Shown here one piece after another: positions 6,963-15,499 of a stretch of 64,000 nt of DNA. Positions within the stretch are counted from its first letter, which is position 1, and each line of letters starts with the position of its first letter. The notes beneath the pieces are model-generated. The model was not told the DNA's origin. It made no database searches and was given only the letters and a program-made list of their open reading frames with translations. Source of the DNA: JAWLHK01 sp041690355 [NCBI: bacterium] (GTDB lineage Bacteria; J088; JAWLBW01). The stretch lies in assembly GCA_041690355.1 (NCBI GenBank), contig JAWLHK010000004.1, forward strand, positions 124,001 through 188,000, read 5' to 3'. The translations under genes were made by a program, and so were the position numbers.

Positions 6963-7778
6963 CTACTGAAAGAAAAGCAATCCGCCCACGAGAATGCCGA
7001 GCAGAATCCGATAGTACGCGAAGGGGCGGAAGCTCGCCGTGCGCACGAAGCGCAGCAGGAAGTAGATGGCGAAGTAGCCGGAGACCGCGGCGGCAAGAAA
7101 GCCGAGGATCATCGGCACAGCCCCCACGGTGTCGGCATCGAACAGCTTGGGGACTTTGACCAGCCCGGCCCCGGCGATGATCGGGGCCGACATGAGAAAG
7201 GAAAAGCGCGCCGCCTCGGCCCGCTTCATGCCCAGGAAGAGCGCCATGAGCATCGTCGCCCCCGAGCGCGACACGCCCGGGATCAACGCCAGCGCCTGGG
7301 CGGTGCCGATGAGCAGGGCGTCCCAGACGGTCATCTTCTCGACATCGCGCACGTGGCGGGCCACCACCTCGGCCAGCAGGATCAGGAGGCCGACCCCCGC
7401 GAGCGTCGAGGCCACCACGGTCGGGCCGTGCCCGCTCTCATGCAGATTCGCTTCGACCCAGTCGCCGAACAGCGCCCCGGCCAGCGCGCCCGGGATCGTG
7501 GCGACGAGAAGAAAAACGAGCAGGCGCGCATCGGGATCGCTCCACGTCGGACGCCGCAGCGAGCGCAGCGCCGCCTGAAAGAGGCGTACCCAGTCGCGGC
7601 GGAAGTAGATGAGCACGGCGACGAGCGTGCCCATGTGCAGCAGGATATCGAAGGCGAGCGCCCCTTCCTGCAGGCCGAACCAGGCATGAAACAGAACCAG
7701 GTGGCCGCTCGAGCTGATGGGGAGAAACTCTGCGATCCCCTGCACGAGCCCGAGCACGACCGCTTCCCAGACCGACAT
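6963..7778 (-). CDS. uppP: Undecaprenyl-diphosphate phosphatase
   Basis: 271 residues from ATG 7778, preferred over the GTG two codons upstream because GAGG sits at a good distance. It recycles the lipid carrier undecaprenyl pyrophosphate to the monophosphate for peptidoglycan and polysaccharide synthesis. BacA/UppP signatures are GIAEFLPISSSGHL near the N-terminus and PGVSRSGATM in the second half, both contributing to the active site. Multiple hydrophobic helices span the protein. TATGCT lies about 30 nt upstream as a possible -10. Palindromic elements lie on both sides of the uppP-STAS segment. Confidence 0.95.
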   Translation of the reverse strand: MSVWEAVVLGLVQGIAEFLPISSSGHLVLFHAWFGLQEGALAFDILLHMGTLVAVLIYFRRDWVRLFQAALRSLRRPTWSDPDARLLVFLLVATIPGALAGALFGDWVEANLHESGHGPTVVASTLAGVGLLILLAEVVARHVRDVEKMTVWDALLIGTAQALALIPGVSRSGATMLMALFLGMKRAEAARFSFLMSAPIIAGAGLVKVPKLFDADTVGAVPMILGFLAAAVSGYFAIYFLLRFVRTASFRPFAYYRILLGILVGGLLFFQ

Positions 7779-7891
7779 CTTCACCTCGTGGAATTCTTCA
7801 AGGTAGCATACCGCGCGCAGCGGCTGCTATGCAGGAGAGCAGCGGTTCGGCCTTGTCGCGCTGCGCGGGGAGCAGGGGTTGGCGCACGCGC

Positions 7892-8287
7892 TCAGTGGGA
7901 GTGCGGGGGTGCGTTTTTCTCCGGCGCGACGCCGGGCAGGTCAGCCGCGCCGATGGCGTCCTCGTCCTCGACCACGCGAACCTCTTCGGAAATGGCCGCG
8001 TCCCGTTCGAGCGCACGCATCTGCACGGCACACAGGTTGTCGTTGCCGATGCGGTAGAACCGGTGAATGCCGTGGCGGCGCGCGCTGGCGAAGAATTCGC
8101 GCAGGCAGTCGCAGGCGGGGGTGCCGATGGGCTTGCACCCGCGGATGTCGAGGAGGACGGCATCGACTTCGGCGTGTTCGTCGAGGTATTCGCTCCCGTG
8201 TGCGCAGAGCGCGGCAGCCTCGTCGGGCGGCACGACGCTGCGCATGCGCACGACCAGCATCCCGGGCTTTTCCTGAATGTCTATCAT
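7892..8287 (-). CDS. STAS-like domain protein
   Basis: 131 residues with the layout of a STAS (SpoIIAA-like) fold: a short N-terminal strand, a helix, the strand AVLLDIRGCKPIGTPACD (residues 43-60), then a helix LREFFASARRHG and a further strand. Regulatory STAS proteins bind or are phosphorylated by partner kinases. The usual phosphorylatable Ser/Thr is not certain here, and no kinase or phosphatase gene is nearby. The tail is rich in Pro and His and looks disordered. Assignment rests on pattern and is moderate. Confidence 0.6.
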   Translation of the reverse strand: MIDIQEKPGMLVVRMRSVVPPDEAAALCAHGSEYLDEHAEVDAVLLDIRGCKPIGTPACDCLREFFASARRHGIHRFYRIGNDNLCAVQMRALERDAAISEEVRVVEDEDAIGAADLPGVAPEKNAPPHSH

Positions 8288-8403
8288 GGTGTCGCGTCTC
8301 GCGGAAGTACTCCTTCTTCCAGCATATGACGCGCCGCGTTAGCCGTCAAGGGAGAGGGCCCGCCCAGCGAACCGGTACCGGATGTGCGACCGGAAAAAGA
8401 CCG

Positions 8404-8690
8404 GACATCCCACGCGGAGGCGCGGAGAGGAAAAGACCGGAACGAGCGCTTTTTTACGGAACGGGAGTGCCTTGCTCCCACGGAAAGGAATGCGTTCCGC
8501 GCGGAGGCTCGCAGATCGCGGCGAGGAAAAGGCCGAGAAAAGCCTTATTCCGGGGAGGGTTCCCGGTGCGAATGCTGGGTCCCCGGCGACAGCCCCCCGG
8601 GAAAACGCCCTCGTTTCTCTCCGCGACTCCGCGGGCCGATCGCTCTTTGTCCTTGCTGCCTGCCCAGCGCCCAGCGACCAGCGTCCAGCG
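8404..8690. repeat. Palindromic intergenic element, copy B, in a 413-nt gap
   Basis: The gap 8288-8700 holds no credible gene. It contains a second copy of the palindromic element. One left arm is at 8411-8430 (CACGCGGAGGCGCGGAGAGG). A second, diverged left arm is at about 8497-8527. A right arm is at 8616-8634, with the shared flank CCGATCGCTCTTTG and the word CCCAGCGACCAGCGTCC at 8670-8686. Having two left arms suggests nested or repeated insertion of the element. Confidence 0.6.
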
Positions 8691-8700
8691 TCGGCGCGCC

Positions 8701-9444
8701 CTACTCCGTAAGGTACTGCTCGAGCTCAATCGTCGGAAGAATTCGCCCGAACCAGCCGGTGAACTGGGGAAAGGTGTTCGTGATCATGAGCAGGCCGAGG
8801 GCGACGAGCATGACGCCGCTCGCCTTGGTGACGTAGCCGAGAAACCGGCTCGCCTTGCGCATGCGCCCGATGAACCAGGGAAAGGCGATGCCGGCGAGCA
8901 GAAACGGGATGCCCAGCCCCAGCGCGTAGGCCCCCAGCAGGTAGATCCCGGTGGCGACGCTGCCGGTCGAGCTCGCCAGCAGCAGGATGGACCCGAGAAT
9001 CGGGCCGATGCAGGGGGTCCACCCCAGAGCGAAGGTCATGCCCACCACCACGGTACCCAGGTAGCCGTGGGGCTTGTTGGCCAGGTGGATGCGTTTTTCC
9101 TGCTCCAGCGCGCCCCACTTGAGCAGGCCGAGCAGGTAAAAGCCGAACAGCAGAACGACGACGCCGCCGACGCGCATGAGGATGCCCGAGTACTGAAACA
9201 CGAGCGAGCCGAGCGCCGTGGCCGAGGCGCCCAGCAGGATGAAGATCAGGGAGAACCCGAGCACGAAGGCCGCGGCATGAAACGCCGCCACGCGCCGCAT
9301 GGCCTTGTTCTCATGTTCGAGCTGGTCGAACGAAAGGCCGGTGATGAACACCATGTAGCTCGGCACCAGCGGCAGTACGCAGGGCGAGACGAAAGATACA
9401 AAACCGGCCGCGAGGGCCAGAAGTGCCGAAGCGTTGGACTCCAT
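8701..9444 (-). CDS. ccdA: CcdA-type cytochrome c biogenesis/thiol-disulfide transporter
   Basis: 247 residues with about six membrane helices. The two half-repeats carry the expected paired cysteines: FVSFVSPCVLPLVPSY in helix 1 and GWTPCIGPILGSIL in the matching helix of the second half. Proteins of this type carry electrons from thioredoxin across the inner membrane to periplasmic thiol proteins for cytochrome c assembly or other reductive steps. No thioredoxin-like partner is adjacent. TATACT at 9464-9469 (minus strand), 20 nt upstream of the ATG, is a likely -10. Confidence 0.9.
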   Translation of the reverse strand: MESNASALLALAAGFVSFVSPCVLPLVPSYMVFITGLSFDQLEHENKAMRRVAAFHAAAFVLGFSLIFILLGASATALGSLVFQYSGILMRVGGVVVLLFGFYLLGLLKWGALEQEKRIHLANKPHGYLGTVVVGMTFALGWTPCIGPILGSILLLASSTGSVATGIYLLGAYALGLGIPFLLAGIAFPWFIGRMRKASRFLGYVTKASGVMLVALGLLMITNTFPQFTGWFGRILPTIELEQYLTE

Positions 9445-9519
9445 AACAACCCGGGAAAAGGATCAGTATAGCGGAATCCGGGGGGCGCGCGCCGCGCAGG
9501 AGGGCTCAGAAAGCGAAGC

Positions 9520-9984
9520 TCAATGCGAGTTGTAATGCTGCAGGAGGCCGATTTTGCCGGCGTAGTTCGCAAACCGCTCGTCCATCTCTCGCGAGCGGCG
9601 CACGAGCACGGTCACCAGGTTGCGCAGCAGATGCCGGGCGGCGGGGCGTTCGTGCGAGAGAACCTCGAGCAGATCGGTCTGGGCCAGCATGCGGACATTC
9701 ACGTCCGTGATGGCCACGGCGTCATCGAGCGAGGGCTGGCCGTCGAGGACGCCGATTTCGCCGAAGAAGTGCCCCGGCCCCAGTTCCCCCAGAAAACTCG
9801 TCTGGGTGGGACCGATACGTCGGGAGAGGCGGACGCGTCCGCCGTCGAGCAAGTAGATGAATTCACAGGAATCGCCCGCAGAAATCAGGCGCGTACCGGC
9901 CAGATAGGTCCGGTGCTTGAACAGAGGCTGCAACCACTCGAGCTCGCCTGCCGGCAGCCCGCGCAGGAGTCGGTTCGGTTCCAC
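9520..9984 (-). CDS. Cyclic nucleotide-binding domain protein without a DNA-binding domain
   Basis: 154 residues from GTG 9984. Almost the whole protein is one CNB fold: LFKHRTYLAGTRLISAGDSC, then FIYLLDGGRVRLSRR, then LGPGHFFGEIGVLDGQPS. In cAMP receptors the phosphate cassette FGE...R(S/T)A carries an Arg that binds the phosphate. Here the corresponding segment reads SLDDAVA with no Arg, so canonical cAMP binding is doubtful. The C-terminal 40 residues form a helix with no helix-turn-helix. A stand-alone sensor or a role by protein contact is inferred. It is divergent from the gene at 10065. Confidence 0.75.
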   Translation of the reverse strand: MEPNRLLRGLPAGELEWLQPLFKHRTYLAGTRLISAGDSCEFIYLLDGGRVRLSRRIGPTQTSFLGELGPGHFFGEIGVLDGQPSLDDAVAITDVNVRMLAQTDLLEVLSHERPAARHLLRNLVTVLVRRSREMDERFANYAGKIGLLQHYNSH

Positions 9985-10064
9985 GCCCTAAACGTACCAC
10001 GGATGTCCCCTCCCGCCAAGGGGTCTCCTGCAAAAAGTTCCCCGTATAATGGGCTTACGCACCT

Positions 10065-10256
10065 ATGTGGACGCTGTTTGCCATTCTCCTGGCGCTGTGG
10101 ACCGCGGGCCTCTTTCTCGGGGTCACGGCGGGCAATCTCATCCACCTGCTTCTGATTCTGGCGCTCGTCCTGCTCGTGCTTCAGTGGTACTCCAGACCGC
10201 CGGCCGCGCAGGACGGCGACGGCGAAGACCCCCGCCCGTCCCGGGGGAGAGGCTGA
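10065..10256 (+). CDS. Small membrane protein, lmo0937/DUF5670-like
   Basis: 63 residues with two hydrophobic segments (LFAILLALWTAGLFLGVT, then IHLLLILALVLLVLQW) joined by GN, then a charged disordered tail. The pattern LWxxGLxxGxxxGxxIHxLLxxA is that of the short lmo0937/DUF5670 membrane proteins, of unknown function. TATAAT at 10045-10050 lies 14 nt before the ATG, giving a very short leader. The next gene starts 4 nt after the stop, so the two are probably co-expressed. Confidence 0.75.
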   Translation: MWTLFAILLALWTAGLFLGVTAGNLIHLLLILALVLLVLQWYSRPPAAQDGDGEDPRPSRGRG

Positions 10257-10260
10257 TCCG

Positions 10261-11775
10261 ATGCGCAGGCTCTGGCGACGCTCCTCCCGCAGGCCCCGAC
10301 GCGTCATCCAGCTCATCATCGACGGCATGCATCCGCGCGTGCTGCGCCGCGAGCTCGCGGCGGGGCGCCTGCCCCACTTCGGCCTGCTCGCCGACGCCGG
10401 GCGCACGCAGTGGGACGCCGTCTCGGTTTTCCCGACCTCGACTCCGACGGCCGTAAGTTCGATTCTCACCGGCGTGGGGCCCGATCGGCACCATATTCCA
10501 GGCATGTACTGGTGGGACCGCCGCTCGGCCGGGCCCGTGTACTACGGCGAACGGATCGGTATCATCCGCCAGCACTTCGACCGCTTCTTCGAGAACATCG
10601 TCGACGGGCTGAACGGGCGCCACCTGAACACCGCCGTGCGCACCGTCTTCGAGCACCTGCACCATCACGGCCTCGATTCGGCCTCGATCAACAACCTCTG
10701 CTTTCGCGGGCCGCACGCCGCGCCGACGACCCTCCCCTACTTTCTGCGCGCCATTCCCGGCGTGCGCTTCGCCGTCGCGCAGGTGCACGGGCCACGCCAC
10801 TTGCGCTTCGGCGACTTCGCGCGCAGCGGCTCGGGCGGCGCGAGCATCTTCGGTGAAGAGGGCCCCTTCCGGCAATTCGGCATCAGCGACAGCTGCACCC
10901 TCGCCGCCTTTCTCGACCTGGCCGGGCGGGGCGAGCTCCCCCCTTATCTCTCGCTCTACTTTCCCGACAACGACGTGTGGAGCCACGAGCACGGGCCCGA
11001 GTCGACCGGCGTCATCCTGCGGCGTCTCGACGGACAGCTCGGCTGCATACTCGACGCGCTGGGGGGGCGTGAGCGGGCGCTCGAGAACAATACCTTCGTC
11101 GTCGTCGCCGATCACGCCCAGATGCCCGTGGGCACCCGGGAGAGCTGCGCCATCGACCTCGACCTACTCCTGCACGACCTTCACCGCCTCCCCCTGGGCC
11201 AGCCCTGGCGCGACGAAGACGCTTTCATCTGCCCCAACTGCCGCTTCGCCCAGATCTACCTCCATCCCGGACGCAGGCGGCTGCGCGAGCGGGTCATCGA
11301 CCGGCTGCGCGCCGATGCGCGCATCGACCACCTGCTGTGGCGCGAAGGGGCCGAGTTTCACGTCCTGCGCGTCGCGGGCCAACGCCGGCTTCGTTTCCGC
11401 ATCGGGGGGCCCCTGCGCGACCGGTTCGGCAACGCCTGGAGCTGCGCGGGAGATCTTTCTGCGCTCGAACTCGAGACCGACGGAGCCGAGCTCACCAGTT
11501 ACGCCTACCCCGACGCACTCCTGCGTATCGCCGAAGCCCTGCAGAACCCGTCTGCCGGAGACATCCTCCTGACGGCGACGCCCGAACACGAGTTCGCCGG
11601 TAACGGAGAGGAGATCTACCTCGGGGGCGGCAGCCACGGTGGCCTTCATCGTGAAGAATCTCTGGTGCCGCTGCTCGTGGCGGGCGCTTCGGCCGACAGG
11701 CTCCTGCGCACGAGCCGCACGGTCGACGTTCTCGACCTCACGCTCTCTGCGCTGAATCTCAAGCGCACAGGCTGA
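10261..11775 (+). CDS. Alkaline-phosphatase-superfamily (type I phosphodiesterase-like) hydrolase
   Basis: 504 residues. The N-terminal region has the metal and nucleophile pattern of type I phosphodiesterase/nucleotide pyrophosphatase enzymes: VIQLIIDGMHP (residues 15-25; Asp as metal ligand) and SVFPTSTPTAVSSILTG (Thr/Ser nucleophile region). Later come YFPDNDVWSHEHGP and VVVADHAQMP, matching the D-x-x-x-H and DH metal motifs. There is no signal peptide, although the very basic N-terminus (RRLWRRSSRRPRR) could contact the membrane. The substrate is unknown. It is preceded by a small membrane protein in the same direction. Confidence 0.75.
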   Translation: MRRLWRRSSRRPRRVIQLIIDGMHPRVLRRELAAGRLPHFGLLADAGRTQWDAVSVFPTSTPTAVSSILTGVGPDRHHIPGMYWWDRRSAGPVYYGERIGIIRQHFDRFFENIVDGLNGRHLNTAVRTVFEHLHHHGLDSASINNLCFRGPHAAPTTLPYFLRAIPGVRFAVAQVHGPRHLRFGDFARSGSGGASIFGEEGPFRQFGISDSCTLAAFLDLAGRGELPPYLSLYFPDNDVWSHEHGPESTGVILRRLDGQLGCILDALGGRERALENNTFVVVADHAQMPVGTRESCAIDLDLLLHDLHRLPLGQPWRDEDAFICPNCRFAQIYLHPGRRRLRERVIDRLRADARIDHLLWREGAEFHVLRVAGQRRLRFRIGGPLRDRFGNAWSCAGDLSALELETDGAELTSYAYPDALLRIAEALQNPSAGDILLTATPEHEFAGNGEEIYLGGGSHGGLHREESLVPLLVAGASADRLLRTSRTVDVLDLTLSALNLKRTG

Positions 11776-11836
11776 CCGCCGCCCCCCTGGGTATCCTGCC
11801 CCGGCCTGCGCGTCCGGGGCCCGGCCGGCCGCCGTC

Positions 11837-11852
11837 TGCTAAACTGAAGACC
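11837..11852 (+). promoter_or_regulatory. Extended -10, leaderless start for tgpA
   Basis: TGcTAAACT (TG at 11837-11838, hexamer 11840-11845) is followed by 7 nt and then the ATG at 11853. Transcription starting about 7-8 nt after the hexamer would begin at the start codon. No clear -35 or Shine-Dalgarno site is present. Confidence 0.5.
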
Positions 11853-13916
11853 ATGACCTTCGGCGCCTATGAACGCCTGAGCCTCTACGTCACCGTCGGC
11901 CTGAGCCTGCTGCTCATCGCGTCGACCGGCGAGCTGGCGGCCCAGTACTACCTGATCGCCGCCCTGGGGCTCGCGGGGCGCATCGGGCTCGAACGCCGGA
12001 GCATGCCGGGGCCGATGCCGTCGGCAACCATCCCGGCGCTCATCGCCTTCGCGTTCTTCATCGTCGACGTCTTCTGGCTGGCCACGAACATCCTCATGGC
12101 CGTCACCGACTTCGTGCTGCTGCTGCTCTTCGCCAAACTGCTCGGCGACCGGCGGGTACGCGATAATCTGCAGATCATCGGCCTCAGCTTTCTGCTCGTG
12201 CTCTCGGCCACCGTCATGATGGTCGAAGCGCTCTTCGGCCTGCTCTTTCTCGGCTACGTTTTTGCGTCGCTGTGGGCCCTCATTCTGCAGAACCTGCGCA
12301 CGCAGTGGGAGGCGGCGGGCAACGAGACGCGGGTGCTCGAGCGGCGGCATGGCGTGCTCGGACGCGCCTTCGGGGTCGCCGTCGTCGGCCTTGGCGTCGG
12401 CATCATCGCCTTCACGCTGATTTTCTATTTCGCGTTTCCCCGCGTCGGGTTACGCTGGGGCTCGAACCCCTTCGGCCACGCCGAACGCAGCGCGGGCTTC
12501 AGCGATCAGGTGCGCCTGAACGACATCGGGCGCATCAACGCGAATCCCGCCGTCGCCGTGCGCGTCGAGTTTCCCGGCGGCATCCCACCCGAAAAGAATT
12601 CCCTGCGTCGCCTGCGCGGCACCGTGCTCGACAGTTTTGACGGCCAGATGTGGATCGACAGCGGCGACGCCGACCGCCGGCCGGTGCGGGCCATCCCCAA
12701 CCCTGCCTCCGGCTGGCGTCTGCGCAATGGCGTGCGCAAGGGATCCCTGCGCGTCATCCCCGAAGCGCAGTACAGGGGCAATCTTTTTCTCCCCCGCGAA
12801 GCCGTGCACCTCTACGGAGAATTCAATCACATCGCGCGCACCTCGACCGGAAATTTTCTGGCGCGGCGCGGACGTTCGAACCGGCTGAGTTACCAGATCG
12901 ATTACGGCGAGGGTGCGCTCGAGGATGCCGCCCCGGTAGACTCGCACCTCGCCATTCCGCCGTCACTTGCAGAGCCCCTGGAGCAGAGCATCCGGGAGCT
13001 CGCGCCCCGTGAAGCAGAAGGGGCCGCTCTTGCGCAGGCGCTCACCGACGGGCTGCGCGGCCAATACCTGTATACCCTCGACGTTCCGCCCCTTGACGAA
13101 CAGGCACCCCTGGCCGACTTTCTGCGCCGTACGCGCACCGGCCACTGCGAACTGTTCGCTTCGAGCCTGGCCCTCATGCTGCGCGCGCGCGGCATCCCCA
13201 CGCGCATCGTCAACGGTTTTGCCGGCGGCGAAGTCTGGGACGATTCCTCCGTCGTTTTCCGCGAACTGCATGCCCACAGCTGGGTCGAGGCGTGGCTGCC
13301 CGAACGGGGGTGGGTCGAGTTCGATCCGACCCCCACGGTGGTCGGCCAGCTGGCCTGGCACACGCGCGCCGTGCATGCGGCCTACCGGCTCGTCGATCGC
13401 GTACGCTTCTGGTGGGGCCTCTGGTTTGTGGAATACGATTTCGAGCGGCAGGCCGAGATCGCCGGCAACTTCCGGGGCGCCTCGACCCAGGTGGGCCGGC
13501 GGCTGAACGAATTTCTCGGCAACCTGCGCTCGCGTCCGATTCCCGAAGCAGTGAAGGTCGGCCTTGCCGCCGTCCTTCTCGTTCCCGCGCTCACCCTGGC
13601 CGTCGTGCTGGCCGTGCGCAACCGGCGACGCGGCGGACGCCTCGAGGCGAGCCGCGTGCAGCGCCTTTACCGCCGGCGGCTGCGGCTGGCCGAGCGGCGG
13701 GCCGTTCGCCACGAAGGCGAAACCGTACTGCGGTTCGCGCGCGACCTGGCCCACCAGGACGCCCGCTGGGTTCCCTTTCTCGAGTACACGGAACTCTATT
13801 ATCGGCTTCGCTTCGGGTCGGCGGCCGCGCAACCCGCCGACGGGCTGCGCTTTCTGGAGCTGCACGCCCGGCTGCCGGCCCTGATCAAGGGACGGGGGCG
13901 CCGGCCGGTGACGTAA
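11853..13916 (+). CDS. TgpA-type membrane transglutaminase-like protein
   Basis: 687 residues in the order expected for TgpA: an N-terminal block of membrane helices (about 10-200, DUF3488), a periplasmic transglutaminase core, one membrane helix (about 570-590) and a cytoplasmic DUF4129-like tail. The catalytic triad is visible: Cys432 in RTGHCELFASS, His475 in LHAHSWVEAW and Asp491 in FDPTPT. Members are membrane-anchored proteins of incompletely known substrate, often encoded with MoxR ATPases and DUF58 proteins, which are absent here. The 3' end overlaps the convergent gene by 32 nt. Confidence 0.9.
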   Translation: MTFGAYERLSLYVTVGLSLLLIASTGELAAQYYLIAALGLAGRIGLERRSMPGPMPSATIPALIAFAFFIVDVFWLATNILMAVTDFVLLLLFAKLLGDRRVRDNLQIIGLSFLLVLSATVMMVEALFGLLFLGYVFASLWALILQNLRTQWEAAGNETRVLERRHGVLGRAFGVAVVGLGVGIIAFTLIFYFAFPRVGLRWGSNPFGHAERSAGFSDQVRLNDIGRINANPAVAVRVEFPGGIPPEKNSLRRLRGTVLDSFDGQMWIDSGDADRRPVRAIPNPASGWRLRNGVRKGSLRVIPEAQYRGNLFLPREAVHLYGEFNHIARTSTGNFLARRGRSNRLSYQIDYGEGALEDAAPVDSHLAIPPSLAEPLEQSIRELAPREAEGAALAQALTDGLRGQYLYTLDVPPLDEQAPLADFLRRTRTGHCELFASSLALMLRARGIPTRIVNGFAGGEVWDDSSVVFRELHAHSWVEAWLPERGWVEFDPTPTVVGQLAWHTRAVHAAYRLVDRVRFWWGLWFVEYDFERQAEIAGNFRGASTQVGRRLNEFLGNLRSRPIPEAVKVGLAAVLLVPALTLAVVLAVRNRRRGGRLEASRVQRLYRRRLRLAERRAVRHEGETVLRFARDLAHQDARWVPFLEYTELYYRLRFGSAAAQPADGLRFLELHARLPALIKGRGRRPVT

Positions 13917-14679
13917 CCGGTGCCGCAGCGGCTTCTCCCGTGTCCGGCGCGGCCTCTGCCGGGGCCGTCACGGCGGCGGCTCCGGTTACGGGGGCGGGCA
14001 TCGCGCGCGCGGCGTGCATGCGCTGGCGGTTCTGGGCGGCCGTCATCTCCGTGGGCGGAATCATGGCGTCGACCAGGGCCACGAACCGGCTCGTTTCTTC
14101 GCGCGTAAACTGCGGGGGGCAATCCTCGCATTCAGCCTGGCCCGCCGTCAACAGCGCCTGCCAGATTGTGCCGGCCTGCTCCTGCTCGTCGAGCGAGGGC
14201 GCATCGTCGGGATACAGCATCGTCGGCACGCTCCAGCCTGTAAACCGCTGCAGCGCGTCCCAGAAGCGCTCCCGCTCGAGCCGCGTGTGCTCGGGACTCA
14301 GGTACGGACGAATCTGCGCGCGCAGCATCGGGTAGCTCTCTTCGCGCAGCCAATCGGGAAAGCGCGCCAGAAAGACGCCGGTCGCCACCAGCGATACCAG
14401 GACGAACGCCTGAAGGGCCAGGTCGAAAAGCGGAATGCGCGCACTGCGCCCCGTGATCCGACCGAGTACGCCCACGGCAGCCACCAGGGCCAGCACGAGC
14501 AGGGCCGCCGCCGGCGCGACGATCGTGAGAAAGACGGCAACGACGAGCTCCACGCGCACCGGCAGTCCGAGCATGCCGGCCATCAGGAACAGGACGAAAA
14601 AGAAACCGGCGACAGCCGCGAGCCTGGCCATGCGCGTCGGCGGAATGGACGAGGGGGTTCCCCGTTGGGTTTCACTCAC
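13885..14679 (-). CDS. Unknown membrane protein
   Basis: 264 residues from GTG 14679, chosen because GGAGG sits just upstream and the start overlaps the end of wecG. Three hydrophobic helices lie in the first 130 residues (AAVAGFFFVLFLMAGMLG, VVAVFLTIVAPAAALLVLAL, ALQAFVLVSLVATGVFLA). A soluble region follows (ERERFWDALQRFTGWSVP, then QAECEDCPPQFTREE, then an Ala/Pro-rich tail). I do not recognise the family. The two close cysteines in CEDC could bind metal or form a disulfide. It is last in the yidC-lipoprotein-wecG gene string. Confidence 0.7.
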   Translation of the reverse strand: MSETQRGTPSSIPPTRMARLAAVAGFFFVLFLMAGMLGLPVRVELVVAVFLTIVAPAAALLVLALVAAVGVLGRITGRSARIPLFDLALQAFVLVSLVATGVFLARFPDWLREESYPMLRAQIRPYLSPEHTRLERERFWDALQRFTGWSVPTMLYPDDAPSLDEQEQAGTIWQALLTAGQAECEDCPPQFTREETSRFVALVDAMIPPTEMTAAQNRQRMHAARAMPAPVTGAAAVTAPAEAAPDTGEAAAAPVTSPAGAPVP

Positions 14680-15499
14680 GGAGGCCTCCGGTTTCAGCCG
14701 GCGAATCGGCCGGGGGCGCAGGACGGGGCCGCAGGCGCGCGCGCACCACGCGCAGCAGGAACTGCGGGTTGCCGACGGCATAGCGACGGAAATGGCGGCC
14801 GGGATGCCGGGCGAGGCGGTGCAACCACTCCAGGCCGTTGTCGGTCATCCACTTCGGCGCGCGCTGCTCGATGCCCGTGTACCAGCGAAAGAGGGCACCG
14901 ACGGGAATCTGTACGCGGGGGCGCAGCCGCGCGGCGTTTTCTTCGAGCCACTTCTCCTGCAGCGGCATGCCGAAGCCGACGAGCAGATGCACGGCGCCCG
15001 AAGCGTTGACCGCCTCGATCACGGCGTCGTTCTCGGCGCCCTGTTTGGCGAAGAAGCCGTGATGCGCGCCGGCGCTGCGGTATCCGGGGTGGCGCTCGGC
15101 AAGAAGCTGCTGGAACCGGGCGGCGACGCCGTCTTCATCGCCCAGCGCAAAGACACTCTGGCCGGCTGCGGCGGTCGCGGCGGCGAAGGCATCGATCCAG
15201 TCCGGAGGGGTCATGCGGTGAGGAATCGGCTTGCCGAGCAGCGATGCGCCCCACTTCACGCCGAACCCGTCGCAGAAGACCAGATCGGCGCGCCGGAGCG
15301 CGGCGTGGAACTCCGGGTCGCCCGCCGCCAGGTTCATGGCGTGCACGTTGACGTTGTAACAGCGGCGCTGCTGCGCTCGGCCTCCCCAGGCGACGAGGGT
15401 GGCGACGAGCTCATCCGGCGAAACGGGATGAATGGGTACGCCCAGAACCTCGACCGGCGCGGGGATCAGGGGATCGCGTAGAGGTTGCGAAGCACCCAT
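14672..15499 (-). CDS. WecG/TagA/CpsF family glycosyltransferase
   Basis: 275 residues. Family signatures include NVNVHAMNLAAGDPEF (nucleotide-sugar region), the strand DLVFCDGFGVKWGASLLG, HLLVGFGMPLQEKWLEENA and VGALFRWYTGIEQRAPKWM. Members add N-acetylmannosamine or N-acetylmannosaminuronate to lipid-linked sugars in enterobacterial common antigen or teichoic-acid linkage units. A WecB homologue lies 30 kb away in the polysaccharide operon, so UDP-ManNAc could be the donor; this is inference. The start overlaps the end of the upstream lipoprotein gene by 34 nt. Confidence 0.85.
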   Translation of the reverse strand: MGASQPLRDPLIPAPVEVLGVPIHPVSPDELVATLVAWGGRAQQRRCYNVNVHAMNLAAGDPEFHAALRRADLVFCDGFGVKWGASLLGKPIPHRMTPPDWIDAFAAATAAAGQSVFALGDEDGVAARFQQLLAERHPGYRSAGAHHGFFAKQGAENDAVIEAVNASGAVHLLVGFGMPLQEKWLEENAARLRPRVQIPVGALFRWYTGIEQRAPKWMTDNGLEWLHRLARHPGRHFRRYAVGNPQFLLRVVRARLRPRPAPPADSPAETGGLRE

